Below are positions 51,908-63,400 of a stretch of 64,000 nucleotides of DNA, in pieces. The stretch is from Siphonodentalium dalli (Eukaryota > Mollusca > Scaphopoda > Gadilida > Siphonodentaliidae): contig CP136062.1 in the NCBI GenBank assembly GCA_032622095.1, forward strand, positions 144,788,351 through 144,852,350, in the 5' to 3' direction. Within the stretch, counting starts at the first letter, position 1; each line of letters begins with the position of its first letter. A model generated the notes under the pieces. That model was not told the DNA's origin, searched no databases, and saw only the letters and a list, made by a program, of their open reading frames with translations. The translations under genes were made by a program, and so were the position numbers.

Positions 51908-51911
51908 TAAA
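51906..51911 (+). terminator. AATAAA overlapping the PDXK stop codon
   Basis: AATAAA begins with the last two bases of the TAA stop. If used, cleavage would give a 3' UTR of only about 20-30 bases. A downstream signal is not obvious in the next 100 bp. Confidence 0.4.
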
Positions 51912-52440
51912 ATTTGATGTGACTGTATTTCACTGAGACAACAGTTATTCTAGTTTTATTTACTCCATAGCTTTAATCTATAGCTTAATGGCATCTCCAC
52001 GTAGGCCCATATGATATACCAGTAACATAAATATGGTGTTTTTAGATATTTTTACCAGTTATGTTTTAAACTGTTGCTAATGTCAAATATGGACACAAAA
52101 GGTCTTTAGTAAAAAGTTTGCACGAGGTGGTAAAAAATACCCAGCCCGACATACCTTCCTGGAAATGTTTTATTAGCCCCAGCCGATTAGTTGATTATCT
52201 TTGAGGGAACAGAAAGTCACACGTAAATATGGAGATATTTTTTGTTTAGTTGTCAGTAAGAGACTGGTGTGGTCCCGAAGTAATGGAGGGGATCTGGGTA
52301 TTTTTATGCTGCTGATTTTTTGCAGTGAATGGGGTTGATGTGGAAAAGCAAGATGTTTAGTATTAAAAAGTGTGCGTTTATTGTCACCGTATGGTGTATC
52401 GGATGACGTTCTAAGCGAAAATTGGCCACTTGAAGTTCAA
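51912..52440. other. Sequence after PDXK, no feature recognised
   Basis: No coding or RNA signal seen. Confidence 0.5.
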
Positions 52441-52446
52441 CTACAC

Positions 52447-52735
52447 TGAAAAAAGCCTTAGTCAAAGTGACTAAGATTGCTCTGTCACTACCCTTGTCTC
52501 AAATTAAACTAAGATTGGGTAGTCATTCTGAATAATGGCCGAATCTTAGTCATGATTACTGATTGAGACATAGTCATTCTGACAAGCCAAGGCAATTAAA
52601 TTAATCATCATGACTATGCTAGTCAGTTTGACTAAATATGTCACTACTTAGTCAATTTTACTAGGATAATACGGCATAGTCACTAATTGATACTATGTTT
52701 ACTATTATCATGGTATAAATTAGTCATTATTCAAA
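52447..52735. repeat. Cluster of TAGTCA/TGACTA motifs
   Basis: About a dozen TAGTCA or TGACTA hexamers in 290 bp, several as TGACTAAG or CTTAGTCA and some in palindromic pairs (CTTAGTCAAAGTGACTAAG at the left edge). This could be a decayed short tandem repeat or a cluster of AP-1-like sites. Confidence 0.55.
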
Positions 52736-52852
52736 AACTATTAAGATATCAATTTAATGTATTAGAATATATATATAAAATGTAAATAAAAACACGAGTA
52801 ATTGTGGTGATTGAATGATAAATTGACCTTGCATACACCTACTATCGCTGAA

Positions 52853-53245
52853 GGGGTCACTATCATCACACGACGTGCGGTTAAGCTAGTACCAAAATTA
52901 ATATTTCGTGCGGTCGAGTACCTCGCTTAACGAATCAGTGCGGTTGAGTACCCGCTTTACGAAATCTCAGACTGGAATGTACTACTACTAGGATATTTTA
53001 TATAGGCCTACTATCGAACGATTTAATTGTAAGGATTTTATTTAGACTATGTCACAGCAGCTTTCATTTTCATTTTGATTTGGACATTGGAATTCAACAA
53101 AAATAAAAGCAATTTGTCAAACGATATCTGGATCTCGTTTAGCAGTGATATTTCGTAAAGAGAGATACTCAAACACACTGACTCGTTAAGCAAGAGAAAT
53201 GTTAAACCGGCTACTCAACTGCACGTCGCGTGATGATAGCGCCCC
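52853..53245. mobile_element. ~393-bp inverted-repeat element
   Basis: Ends GGGGTCACTATCATCACACG and its inverse CGCGTGATGATAGCGCCCC, continuing with ACGTGC(G/A)GTT(A/G)AG; repeats of TGCGGT(C/T)GAGTACC and CGCTTAACGAA lie inside. No ORF. A probable MITE. Confidence 0.65.
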
Positions 53246-53895
53246 ATTCAGCCCTACTATTTTAAAACATTTATTTCAAGTGTCATGATGTGAACTTTTC
53301 AATTACGAGTAATTCTATTTTCGACCAATCTAAAATACAAGAATTGAGCCTCCCTTTTATTTCCCAAAGGAACAAAGTCTTTACCTATCACATTTATAAC
53401 TCAAATTTATGTTATTTTTTAATGGTAAAACATTTGTTGTGATTTCACTTTGTACTAGTCCTTTAATTTTCCAACTCCAATGAATACAAAATGTTCATAC
53501 CCTACTCCTGTGTGAGGGAACTGATGCTATTGTCTGTCAGTTGGTTTAGGGTTATCATTTTGAGCAAATGTTATCAGTGCGAGCTTGATTACTGAGTCAC
53601 ACGATGAGAGCGAACCACACTTCCCGAAGATAACGTGAAAAATGTCTCGGTCGCCACATTTTGGACAGTTTAGGCTTTAGCCATAAATTGTCCAAGCGTA
53701 GTTAGCGTACTCTTGGGTTGCGTTGATTCATACGAGAATATCTTATTGTCTGACTTCTTAAGAGTTAGTTGTTGAGACAGGTTCTCTTAAATGGATACTG
53801 TACACTAAATCCGGCCATTTTTGGAACCATCTCAACAGAATATATGCAACAAATGAATGAATTTGAGAACTCATGAGTGCAAAATACACCCATAT

Positions 53896-53997
53896 ATGAA
53901 CGATACAAAGAACATGGCAATTATAACGAAAATGAATTTATGACTCCGGCCATAAATTCATTTTCATTGTAACTACCATGTTGTTTGCATCATTCAT
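53896..53997. repeat. ~100-bp hairpin
   Basis: ATGAACGATACAAAGAACATGG...GAATTTATG on the left pairs with CATAAATTC...CATGTTGTTTGCATCATTCAT on the right, loop about 7 bp, roughly 8 mismatches over 46 bp. Confidence 0.7.
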
Positions 53998-53999
53998 AG

Positions 54000-55360
54000 A
54001 GGGCATGAGCGACAAAAAAAATGAAGTTGATTAATATTCATTGAAATTGAAAGTTAATTTGCTGAACAGAGCTTGGAAAAACAATTAAAATGATATGTGG
54101 GTTTTTCTCAATGTTAAAATATTAAACAAGTTATGACCATTTTTGTGTCGGAAATTTTAGCGTTTTTTTTCCGCCGGGCTGGCCATATACTTAGCATTGC
54201 GGCTCTGTGACCGAAAAACACGCTTTTTGACACCAAATTTCACTTCAAAATGGCTTATTTCAACTAATAAGTGATGAATCCACATTCTGTTTGTAATAGA
54301 ATAAAGCTTAGAGTAGTATGTGATTGATTGTCACATTTTAATCTATCAATATATATGCCAAAATTAATTAATTGATTTATTAATTAACTAATTGCTAATT
54401 AACAAAGTAACCACCACCCGAGAGTTACTCTCGTGCAGCCTGATCAGATGACGAATTACATTCCTAATCATACATTTCAATTTATTTGAATATGTTGTGT
54501 TATATATCATTTGAAAGGACATGTCATTTTGAATACAAATCTGAAAGAATCTGAAAGATTGCCCTTCTTGTTCAAGAGTTATGGCCCTTTAAATGTTTTA
54601 AAAATCAGATTCTTTTTCGGCTGGGCCAAGGTTTGAACCCCATCGGTCGAGGTAAAATTCCATGGACTTCACTCAGCAAAAATTTCAGACAACTGATACA
54701 TACAAGTGATATATTATTTTAATGGGTGTTTCATCATGAAAAATAATTTGGGTAAACTGAGAAGATTTACCCCTTTTGCGTACAGCCCTTAACATAATGA
54801 ACATGTATATGTTTTATTCACACAAGACCGAAAACTTCAAAAGTTTGAATTACAATGAAGTAATATCATTTGTATTGCCTAAAGAAAACTGTCCAAGACA
54901 TTTATATATATGTCATATATCATTTTTAAGGGATATTGTTTTTGCTAATTACAAATTTGAAAAATCTTGGAAGATAACCATTGTTATGGCCTTTGAATTA
55001 CAACGTAGTTATCAGAATTAAATAGGATAGTATATATGCTCTAATTATAATCTTATATTTAGTAGCAAGCTCTCCCCTTTTATTGGAGGGACACTACAAC
55101 TCAACCCCCATAGTACATGATGGGTAGTTGAATTGAAGTAGGCTCTAGTATTTGGCGAATCGAAATTAGCATTTGATGGATGTTTCGCTTTACCAAACAT
55201 AAGCGGTATTCCTGCTACACAGAAATTTATAGGGATCAGTGCTCACTTATTTGGAAATGACCATGGATGAAATTTTATGTTTTCTATATATCAACTTCAT
55301 GAGCTCAATCTCACTGCAATGAAACAGCTTAGTTTTGTTTACTGTTTAATTCGTGGTGAA
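54000..55360. other. No feature recognised
   Basis: AT-rich, including a TTAATTAATT-rich stretch at 54360-54410. The small ORF at 54776-55021 has no recognisable motif. Confidence 0.5.
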
Positions 55361-55363
55361 ACA

Positions 55364-55849
55364 ATTAAGAGCTACAATTTACATTAATTTAAACAAAACA
55401 GTTCTGCAGAATTAGTATATTATTCCACATTTTAAAACCAGTATTATAATAATTAATATTTTCACATGATGGCTGATCATTTTTGAAGTATAACACTGAC
55501 CCCTGTTGGTATTGAAATATTTAGCATAATTTAAACTCCAATAATCTTGGAACTAATTGAATTGTACATATCAGAACTCAGTAAAATTCATTTTTAAAGT
55601 TAGAACTTCAGCTGTAAAATTATGTTTGCAGCAAATTTTACTATACCAATAGGCCTATTTTGTTATTCCCGCATTTTGAAATGATTTTTTATAGAATGAA
55701 AGTTTGTCAGCTCTCTTTATATAACTAAAATGTGTGCTGAATACCACTTGTGACTAGAGAACTAGCAAACAGTAATCAATGAGAACCAGTAAGAGCCAGA
55801 ATTACAAACTAAAATATTAACTACTATTTAGTCACCCATAGTACTTAAT
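55364..55849 (+). repeat. Inverted repeat of ~490 bp, left arm
   Basis: From ATTAAGAGCTACAAT to CCATAGTACTTAAT this segment is the near-identical reverse complement of 58862-59356. The arms are about 3 kb apart. Confidence 0.88.
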
Positions 55850-55856
55850 CGAAATT

Positions 55857-55985
55857 TAAAACTTGAAACAGGAAGGAATCATGCAAAGTTTGTTTTATTT
55901 ACTCAGACTATTTACTCACCCATGGTACTTATTAAAAATACAAAACTTGAAACAGGAAGGAATCATGCAAACTTTTTTTTTACTT
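55857..55985. repeat. ~82-bp tandem duplication
   Basis: AAACTTGAAACAGGAAGGAA then TCATGCAAA occurs twice (about 55859 and 55941), with TTTACTCACCCATGGTACTT between, itself a variant of the inner end of the adjacent inverted repeat. Confidence 0.75.
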
Positions 55986-56198
55986 ACTCAGTCTGACTTC
56001 AGACTTGCTCTTACTGGCAGCTATTATATGTCTATAATTTGTCCAGATGTATGCGTGTCCGTCCATATATCTTAATTGCCTGCGTGATGTGCGTGTACAT
56101 GTTGATGTCTGCATATCGTGCATGTCTCTGTTGAGGTCTGCGTAGCGTGCGTGTCCGTGTTGATGTCTGCGTATCGTGCGTGTCCGTAACATGCTTAC

Positions 56199-56522
56199 TT
56201 ATGCAAAGACCAAATCACCAAACATGAAATCTGCAGCTAAGGCAAATTTAGACATGTCATAATCTACACTGTCCTCGTAAGTTTCTGTATCATCCCAGTA
56301 TCCAACTCTATACGTTCCACTGGCCTTCTTTTTAAGCTTCTCGATGCGTCCGTGGTACATGGTTCTCGCCATGCTCGCTTCATCATACCAAACATGAATG
56401 CTTTCAATCTTTGCACAATCTTCGGCTTCAATCGCAACAAACTCCCATTCACCTGCCTTCAGCTTTTTCTCAATCTTCCTCTCTGCTATGTCTTTCTTCT
56501 CTTGCTTACTTCTCGATCTCAC
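56199..56522 (-). pseudogene. C-terminal Tudor-like segment of the fourth family
   Basis: A 107-codon open stretch: a basic helix (MRSRSKQEKKDIAERKIEKK) followed by WYDEASMARTMYHGRIEKL, TYRVGYWDDTETYEDSVDYD and MSKFALAADF. The W/Y-rich beta pattern with an acidic YWDD turn resembles Tudor/SH3-like barrels. It is open in itself but cut off from the rest by the inserted segment at 56.55-57.7 kb. Confidence 0.6.
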
Positions 56523-56599
56523 TCACACGCATCCTCGACATACTCACTGACTTTCTACCAAGTCTTATGCTTTCGCTGTTAACAGATGAGCACAAGTCA

Positions 56600-57490
56600 A
56601 TATCCAGTGCATCTAGATACTCAGAGGTGTTGAGCGGGCAGGTTGTACATGCTCTGCGCTCTATGACTTGTCGCTGTTCCGGCCGGCTGAGCGGGATCGC
56701 TTGTGAGTTGTGTGGCCGATTTGAAAAGATCTTAGCCGCCCGAGCGATTCCGGTGTGAGCTGATTTGGACTTGGCAGGGGATTATGTTGCTAATCCCATC
56801 TGTCGCTGTCGCTGCCTTGGATAAACTGCGCATTGTGGATATCCTTAGCTGGACACTTACCCAGGCTAAGGGAGGCAATGTGCGTTTATCCATGGAGTAC
56901 CGGACTGTTCCAGTAGTACCCTCTGCTGGCGGTACATCGGAAGCTGGATTCCACCAGCGACCTACCATCCGGTACGGGGATCTGGACCTCTGGGATCAGA
57001 AGAGAAAGAAGAGGCGGAAGAAGACCCCCTCCAGGAAGAGAAGGGACGCCGAGAGAAGAGCCAAGTGGATACAGAGGCGAGCTGAGAGACGCCCAGCTCC
57101 CCCCACTTGGTTGCTGACCCGGTCGTCGGTGACGTCACACCAGCTAGCAGGGACTCCGTTGATCTGCCGGAGATCCCTGCTGTCATCGTCGAGGCGAGCG
57201 GAGTAAGGGAGCAGGATACCACCCCTGCTGTTCCTGCCGCCAGCTTCGAGGTGGAGTTGGACAGTTTTCCACCAAGGACACCGGATTACCAAAACATCCC
57301 GGTGTCCCCCAGCTCCGCCAGTAACAACAACAACATTAGCACAGACACCACTCTGTCTGTAGAAGACACTATCGCTATGCAAAAAATGATAGCCGATACC
57401 AAAAGAGAGTTGGAAGAATCCCGAATATTGCAGCAAAAATGGAAAGATGAAGATAAGGCAAAAAGATTACAACTTCTGACAGAATAGCAC
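56600..57490 (+). pseudogene. GC-rich retroelement-like ORF fragment, opposite strand
   Basis: The + strand here is clearly more GC-rich than its surroundings. Two overlapping frames read as one protein with a shift near the C-run at 57097: LRIVDILSWTLTQAKGGNVR, RYGDLDLWDQKRKKRRKKTP and SRKRRDAERRAKWIQRRAER, then an acidic/Pro-Ser-rich part, NNNNIST, and a coiled-coil end KRELEESRILQQKWKDEDKA before a stop at 57485-57487. A-rich DNA follows (57540-57575). It looks like a gag/ORF1-type protein of a retroelement inserted into the minus-strand gene. No RT or zinc knuckle seen. Confidence 0.45.
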
Positions 57491-58392
57491 CCACAGAAAA
57501 CTCCTCCTACTCCAGAATCTTCAGCAAAAAAATCCAATCCAAAGAAAAAAAGAAAGAAGAGAAAATAAATAACATCATTAAATTGCTTATTTTTTTTTTT
57601 TTTATATGTTCTTCAAATAAAGGCATAAAAATGAGGGGTTAAGGAAAGGGTCTTTCGACCCTTTCGAGAATCCCGGGGTTAGCCCCCCCAAATCACATTC
57701 CCGCGCCCGCTTTAGCGCTGCACTGAACACACCGACCACTTCTTCAGCATCGATATTGTGCTGACGAGCAGATGACGTCTCCTTCATCAAGGTTTCAGTA
57801 ACGTTCAGATCAAAATACCTTGAGTATTGCCGTTGAAGGACATCCACAAAACCTACCAGACTTGCCGTTACCATACATTGCACATCAAGCCCTAACTCAT
57901 TCCCAAACATATATGAGGCGCGCCACAGGAAACAACTTGGATTGATGATGGCATACTTGATTTCTGAGATAATGTCTTTAACAGTTGATATTCCTTCAAT
58001 ATTAGATTTCTCAGTATCTGCAGCAGTATAGAAATGGATGGCCCTGTCAATAATTTTCCAATCAATCCGATGACCTGCATCTGAATTTTAGTGACGGCCA
58101 TTTTAAAGTCAATCAGTAAGAATTTCGTGAATCCTCCACATGAAACAGTGCCAGTTTCAAGAAATTTGAGAAACTTATCATAATGGATTATAAACTTACC
58201 ACATATGTGAAATAAAATGTGGAGTCTGTTTCCCCTATATCTTGGTAAAATTCCCTTTGGAAGCCCTTCCTCCTTTAAGAAGCATACAAAGCCCTTCGGG
58301 TCCCATCTTTGTATATCATTTTGTTAAATTGTAAGACGACATTTCCTGCTAAGCAATCCTTGCAAAACAGGAAACCTTTATCGGATTCATTT

Positions 58393-58860
58393 TCACTGTT
58401 TCAGTGCTGACTTCACAGTAGTAGCAACTGTATCCAGAGAATGCAAATGGCAATTTAACTCATTCAACTTCTTGTTCCACATCTTTTCAGGCTTCACGAT
58501 GGTGGCATGATTTACAGCGATTCTGTCCGTCATGGTGTTTGAGATGTTGCAAATGATCTTATGTCTTGTTTGCTGGAAGTCATTCTTCATTACTTTTGAA
58601 TATGATAGTGCCACTCTGTCAATAGACTCCTCTATGTGTCTTGAGTAATCGTCAGCAGTTCCACCAGACAGAGAGTCAACTGCTATCACATAACATGATG
58701 ATTTTGTGGTGACACGAATCGTGTTGATATGGACACCTTCTTGTGTGGTATCATCAAAGCCTAATGTTAAGTTTTCATTGTGAAGTAGAATCTCAGCAAC
58801 TTGAATATCTGAGATAACACCCAGCTCGCGTGCCATCATCTCGACAGTGTTTCGATGTTC
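58393..58860 (-). pseudogene. Central exon of the fourth family
   Basis: 149 uninterrupted codons with GVISDIQVAEILLHNENLTL, GFDDTTQEGVHINTIRVTT, GGTADDYSRHIEESIDRVAL, NISNTMTDRIAVNHA and LNCHLHSLDTVATT. Acidic and His positions are conserved with family members as I recall them, but no catalytic role is known to me. A possible acceptor (CACCCATAG) lies just upstream inside the inverted repeat arm. Confidence 0.62.
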
Positions 58861-58861
58861 A

Positions 58862-59356
58862 ATTAAGTACTATGGGTGACTAAATAGTAGTTAATATTTT
58901 AGTTTGTTAGTTTGTAATTCTGGTTCTTACTGGTTCTCATTGATTACTGTTTGCTAGTTTTCTAGTCACAAGTGGTATTCAGCACACATTTTAATTATAT
59001 AAAGAGAGCTGACAAACTTTCATTCTATAAAAAATCATTTCAAAATGCGGGAATAACAAAATAGGCCTATTGGTACAGTAAAATGTGCTGCAAACATAAT
59101 TTTACAGCTGAAGTTCTAACTTTAAAAATGAATTTTACTGAGTTCTGATATGTACAATTCAATTATTTCCAAGATTATTGGAGTCTAAATTATGCTAAAT
59201 ATTTCAATACCAACAGGGGTCAGTGTTATACTTCAAAAATGATCAGCCATCATGTGAAAATATTAATTTATTATAATACTGGTTTTAAAATGTGGAATAA
59301 TATACTAATTCTGCAAAACTGTTTTGTTTAAATTAATGTACATTGTAGCTCTTAAT
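58862..59356 (-). repeat. Inverted repeat of ~490 bp, right arm
   Basis: Reverse complement of 55364-55849, about 95 percent identical by eye. It falls between two coding blocks of the broken fourth-family gene, that is, in an apparent intron. Confidence 0.88.
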
Positions 59357-60444
59357 ATTATTAACATCCATACCTGTCCGTTTGAAAAACGCTGAGAGCA
59401 AAGCTGAGATTTTTTGTTGGCACTTGGTTAATTATTTAATCATAAACCAGTAGTCTCATGTTTTCAGGAAACATTTCCTTTCATCTACATTTATGTTCAT
59501 TTCATTTGTTTTATCAGGCATGTCTATATCATTTGTGTTGCAATTGTATTCAAGTGTTTCTATTTGTTCATTCTTACATTTGAGTTCATCCTTTAGGTCT
59601 GATATATGATATTCTTTGTCTAGATTGACTTTCCTGGAATGATAATACCGAATGGACTGATTGTTTTTCTTTAATCTCTTTATGGTAATGTTCATATATA
59701 CTGTGGAAGTTCTGAGACTGTTCACTTTTCATCTTGGCAATCATTACATTTCTACGCCATAGTTTCTGATTTATTACTCTAACTGACTTGTTGCACAACT
59801 GTTTCAGTAGCTTCTTTCTTATAATTATATTTTTCTTTCTCATGATTGCTTTCTCCTTTTGGACTTAATGTGTTTTTTCCTTCCACTTTAGACAACAGTT
59901 ATCATTATTTGATGCACTCTTCTCAGTTAACTGAGGATTTAGACGTCTGCAAGCAGTACTTTTTTTTACCAGCTTTTGGTATTTGGAATCCTTCATCACA
60001 GAAATATTTAAACTGATTTAGTTGGTTAGCGTCGGTCAATTGTCTGAATTTCTGCATTTTAGAACACAATCTCATTATTGAGAATTGCGAGAAACATTCA
60101 CCCGGAAACAATGTATTGAGATGTTTTATCAACTTAGTAACCACACACTCATTGCTGAAGAACATATAGAGAATATGGCCATTCTTTAGGTCGCCAAAAA
60201 CTTTAGGAATCACACCATATGTTTCTTCAATGACTGACTTCCCAACTCCACATTTAGTTGGTGTCTTTCTTTGTTTCCTCTTTGGACGTGGCATGATTGA
60301 TCTAAGAACAAAAATAACACCCTCAGGCTCAGATTGAGTACGGGAAAATGATGAAAACTTAAAAAGTGTGGACTCTGGATAATACACTGTGAAGCACCCA
60401 TTGAAATAGATAAATGTGAAACATTCGACATTTATGAGCATTTG

Positions 60445-63400
60445 AAGTTACTGAGAAAAAGTTTACAAGAAAGATAATGAGAACACTTGATAACTAATTG
60501 ATCTACACATAAGGGGACAGACAAAGGATATAATAAACTTTACAACAGGAAGCACTTCCTACATAAGTTACTAAACAGATGAAGAACAGCCAAATTCATA
60601 AAAAGTATTAAGTTTGAATGAAAATAAAACACAAACAATCGAACAGGCAAAAAAAAAACAGAAACACAAGTTAGTAAAGACAAAGAAGTAAGAAATTAAC
60701 TTTGAACTTAACAGTCTAAAATTAAGAATTCTGTGAAAGTCAAACTCATGACTAATCTCCATACTCATTGAGTACCGGTACATACCAAGGAAAATCCAAC
60801 AGTCCAGTTGGATAAACAGTTGAAGAAAAGTTTATTCAATGACACACATCTGTACAAACATGACAATATTTTAAACCTGGAAATGAATAGAAGGATCATT
60901 CATACCTCAAGAAGTAGAACTAAACTTGATATTAAAACTGCATGAAAGAGTGTTACAGCAACCCATTCCAATAGCACAATTACTTCTCTCTATTACTAAT
61001 AAAAGAAAACCTCAGAAATCTCGAAATAAAAAAGATAAAGTTTTAAGGAATGCAGCTGCCTACCAAAATTGTGAAGATTTTATTGAATGAGCCGTATCCA
61101 GATAGCATTATCATTACTTCTCTGTCGATTGCAGAAAGCCATAGAAATCTCTAAATAGAAAGTCGAAGAAGATTAACCAGTTAATAAAACAATATGAATT
61201 AAAATTGAGAAGCTGTCGAGTCTTTAAACGCGTTAAGAGGAGCACAATGATATACTGGTATTTCAATTGTCATCTAAGAAATATACTAGCAGAAATCTGG
61301 AAAGCATTCAACATGAAGTAAGGAAATTCAGGTCATGCAGATGAAATCTTGCATCAAAATTGTGCAACATAGACGAAGAAGAAAACACGTCTCCAATAAC
61401 ATGAAACATGAAACATATCAACAACAATGAACTTCCGAAACAGTAAGATAAAGAGAAAAACATATTTTACAAAACCATTATTATATACCATATCTCAAAC
61501 AATAACTAGTGATCAAACACAACATAAATGAATCTGAATGGTCATTTATCTGATGAAGTGAAACCTGGAATTAAAGATTCCAGAAAACGTAGAGAAACTG
61601 AAAAAAACATGCAATATGTGTGTGGAGCCAGAGCCCTACATAGCCATGTGAGATTACAGGTGTTAAAGATGCATTATCCGAATTAACACACCAAAATTAC
61701 TATTCCTTTGGCTTGGGGGTAAAAAATATTTGATTCGTGTCGAGGATCAGATATCAATTTTTGAAGTTTGTTATTTTTCTCAAGATGCAATTATTTGTGG
61801 CCCAGAAAACAATTGCCAAACCGACGGTCTCGGACAAAATTGCGGATGAAGATGGATAACTCTAAAAAATCAAGTGGTAATACGGCAAAAAAATTTGATA
61901 CTCAAGTGATAATACTGCCATATTTCGTTGAATAAAATGATGATAAATAACACGTTTTGGGAAATTTAATACCATAGTAGACAGTGGTTAGCAATATTTT
62001 GTTGCAATTAATCGATTCTGATAACTAAAGCATATTTTGAAGAAATGTTGTGTCTTGATCCTATGTGGACAACCTGATCGGATTGAGTACCTTCAAATTT
62101 TTTCAATATTCCTTGACTTTTCAACTTCAGCATACTTGAGGGCAGGGGTGGCCAGGGGACATTTCTAAAGTTCTGGGAATGGAATAATTTGGTAGGCGCA
62201 ATGTTAATATCCATTATTGCAACAAATAATTTTTTTTATATAAATGTACTAGTACATGCACACCTAGCTATACACTGCTACACAACGTACTCACAAGGGG
62301 TGGGTGTATATGGGATAACAAATTTAAAAAAAAAGGTCAGTGACCAAAATGTCCCCTGGTGGGAGGTAATGGGAGGGAGTTGGAAATTAGGTTTGCAAAA
62401 AAAAAAAAAATTGGTGTTATGCAACACAGTAGGCCTGCTATCGCGTCCATAATTCATAAATCGATCACCATAATCGTTCGTTAATATAACATTCAATGTT
62501 TTATCAAATAAATAATAATAATAAATTGTATCAGTAAAGTACATCCTAGTTAACTTTGGATCACAGCCAAAGCGTAATCCCTTCACACCTCCTACAGTCC
62601 CTCCTCAATTATTATGATTTTAGGCGCTGGGTTGTACCTGGGCGGGTTCGCCAGGGCTGAAATAGGAAGGTTAATTCATGTGTGAATAGGCTTGTTCCCA
62701 GAAGGAAATAATATGGACCATTAACATTTGGATTACATACCTCTTGCTGTATGGTCCTTATTGTGGTAATCACCAACCATTCGGTTTGAACACTCAACAA
62801 TTAGGATTCTCTGCTTACCAAATAAATGGACATAAACTATTTAAATGCGCTAGGTAGTAATGATCGGAAATTTGTGAGATAATTATCGGAAAATAGTATA
62901 GCACTAGTAGCAGGGTGCAGTAAACTGAATGACCAAACTTAAAAAAAAGATCCGGAGATGATTAACAAAATTTAAAAAAAAATGTTTATCGACGAAAAAG
63001 GTTATAATCAATAAAATTATTTTGGGCGCAGTGTTTTAGATTGGGGCGGGCGGGTACCGGAAACACACATTGAATTTATTTTGGCCTGAACTTGTCTTAA
63101 GGCATTTAACTTTTAAGCTTTAACTTTAGTTTAACTTTAAGGTAGCAACAACAACAATTTAACTGTTGCTATATATGGTATTTGATCATATTTGAAAAAG
63201 AAGTCCCCCCTCAATTCAGGCAGTTTAAAAACAATGAATCATGTGTTATGGTCCAGCTCTCCGGTACAGAGAAGTGTTCAGTATTTATTTAAAATTACAA
63301 GGAAGAAAAGGTTTTGAACTTTTGTTCTCTGGACAATATGACTCATTATTATTATATTAACTGAATATTATTATGTGAAACTATTTTAATATATCATTGG

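Larger units (their letters stand above)
56199..60294 (-). pseudogene. Broken copy of a fourth multicopy invertebrate protein family
   Basis: Minus-strand blocks in family order: N-terminus MPRPKRKQRKTPTKCG (60294), a coiled-coil-like part in two frames (59843-59456), EMMARELGVISDIQVAEILL, NENLTLGFDDTTQEG, SLSGGTADDYSRHI, NTMTDRIAVNHATI and LNELNCHLHSLDTVATTVKS (58860-58393), DPKGFVCFL, GILPRYRGNRLHILFHICG (about 58300-58200), CFLWRASYMFGNELGLDVQ and SSARQHNIDAEEVVGVFSAA (57960-57715), then a C-terminal Tudor-like part HVWYDEASMARTMYHGRIEK and YDMSKFALAADFMFGDLVFA ending at 56199. I recall this order from an uncharacterised repeated family in molluscs and cnidarians. Frameshifts and a roughly 1-kb interruption (56.55-57.7 kb) break it. 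Confidence 0.68.
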
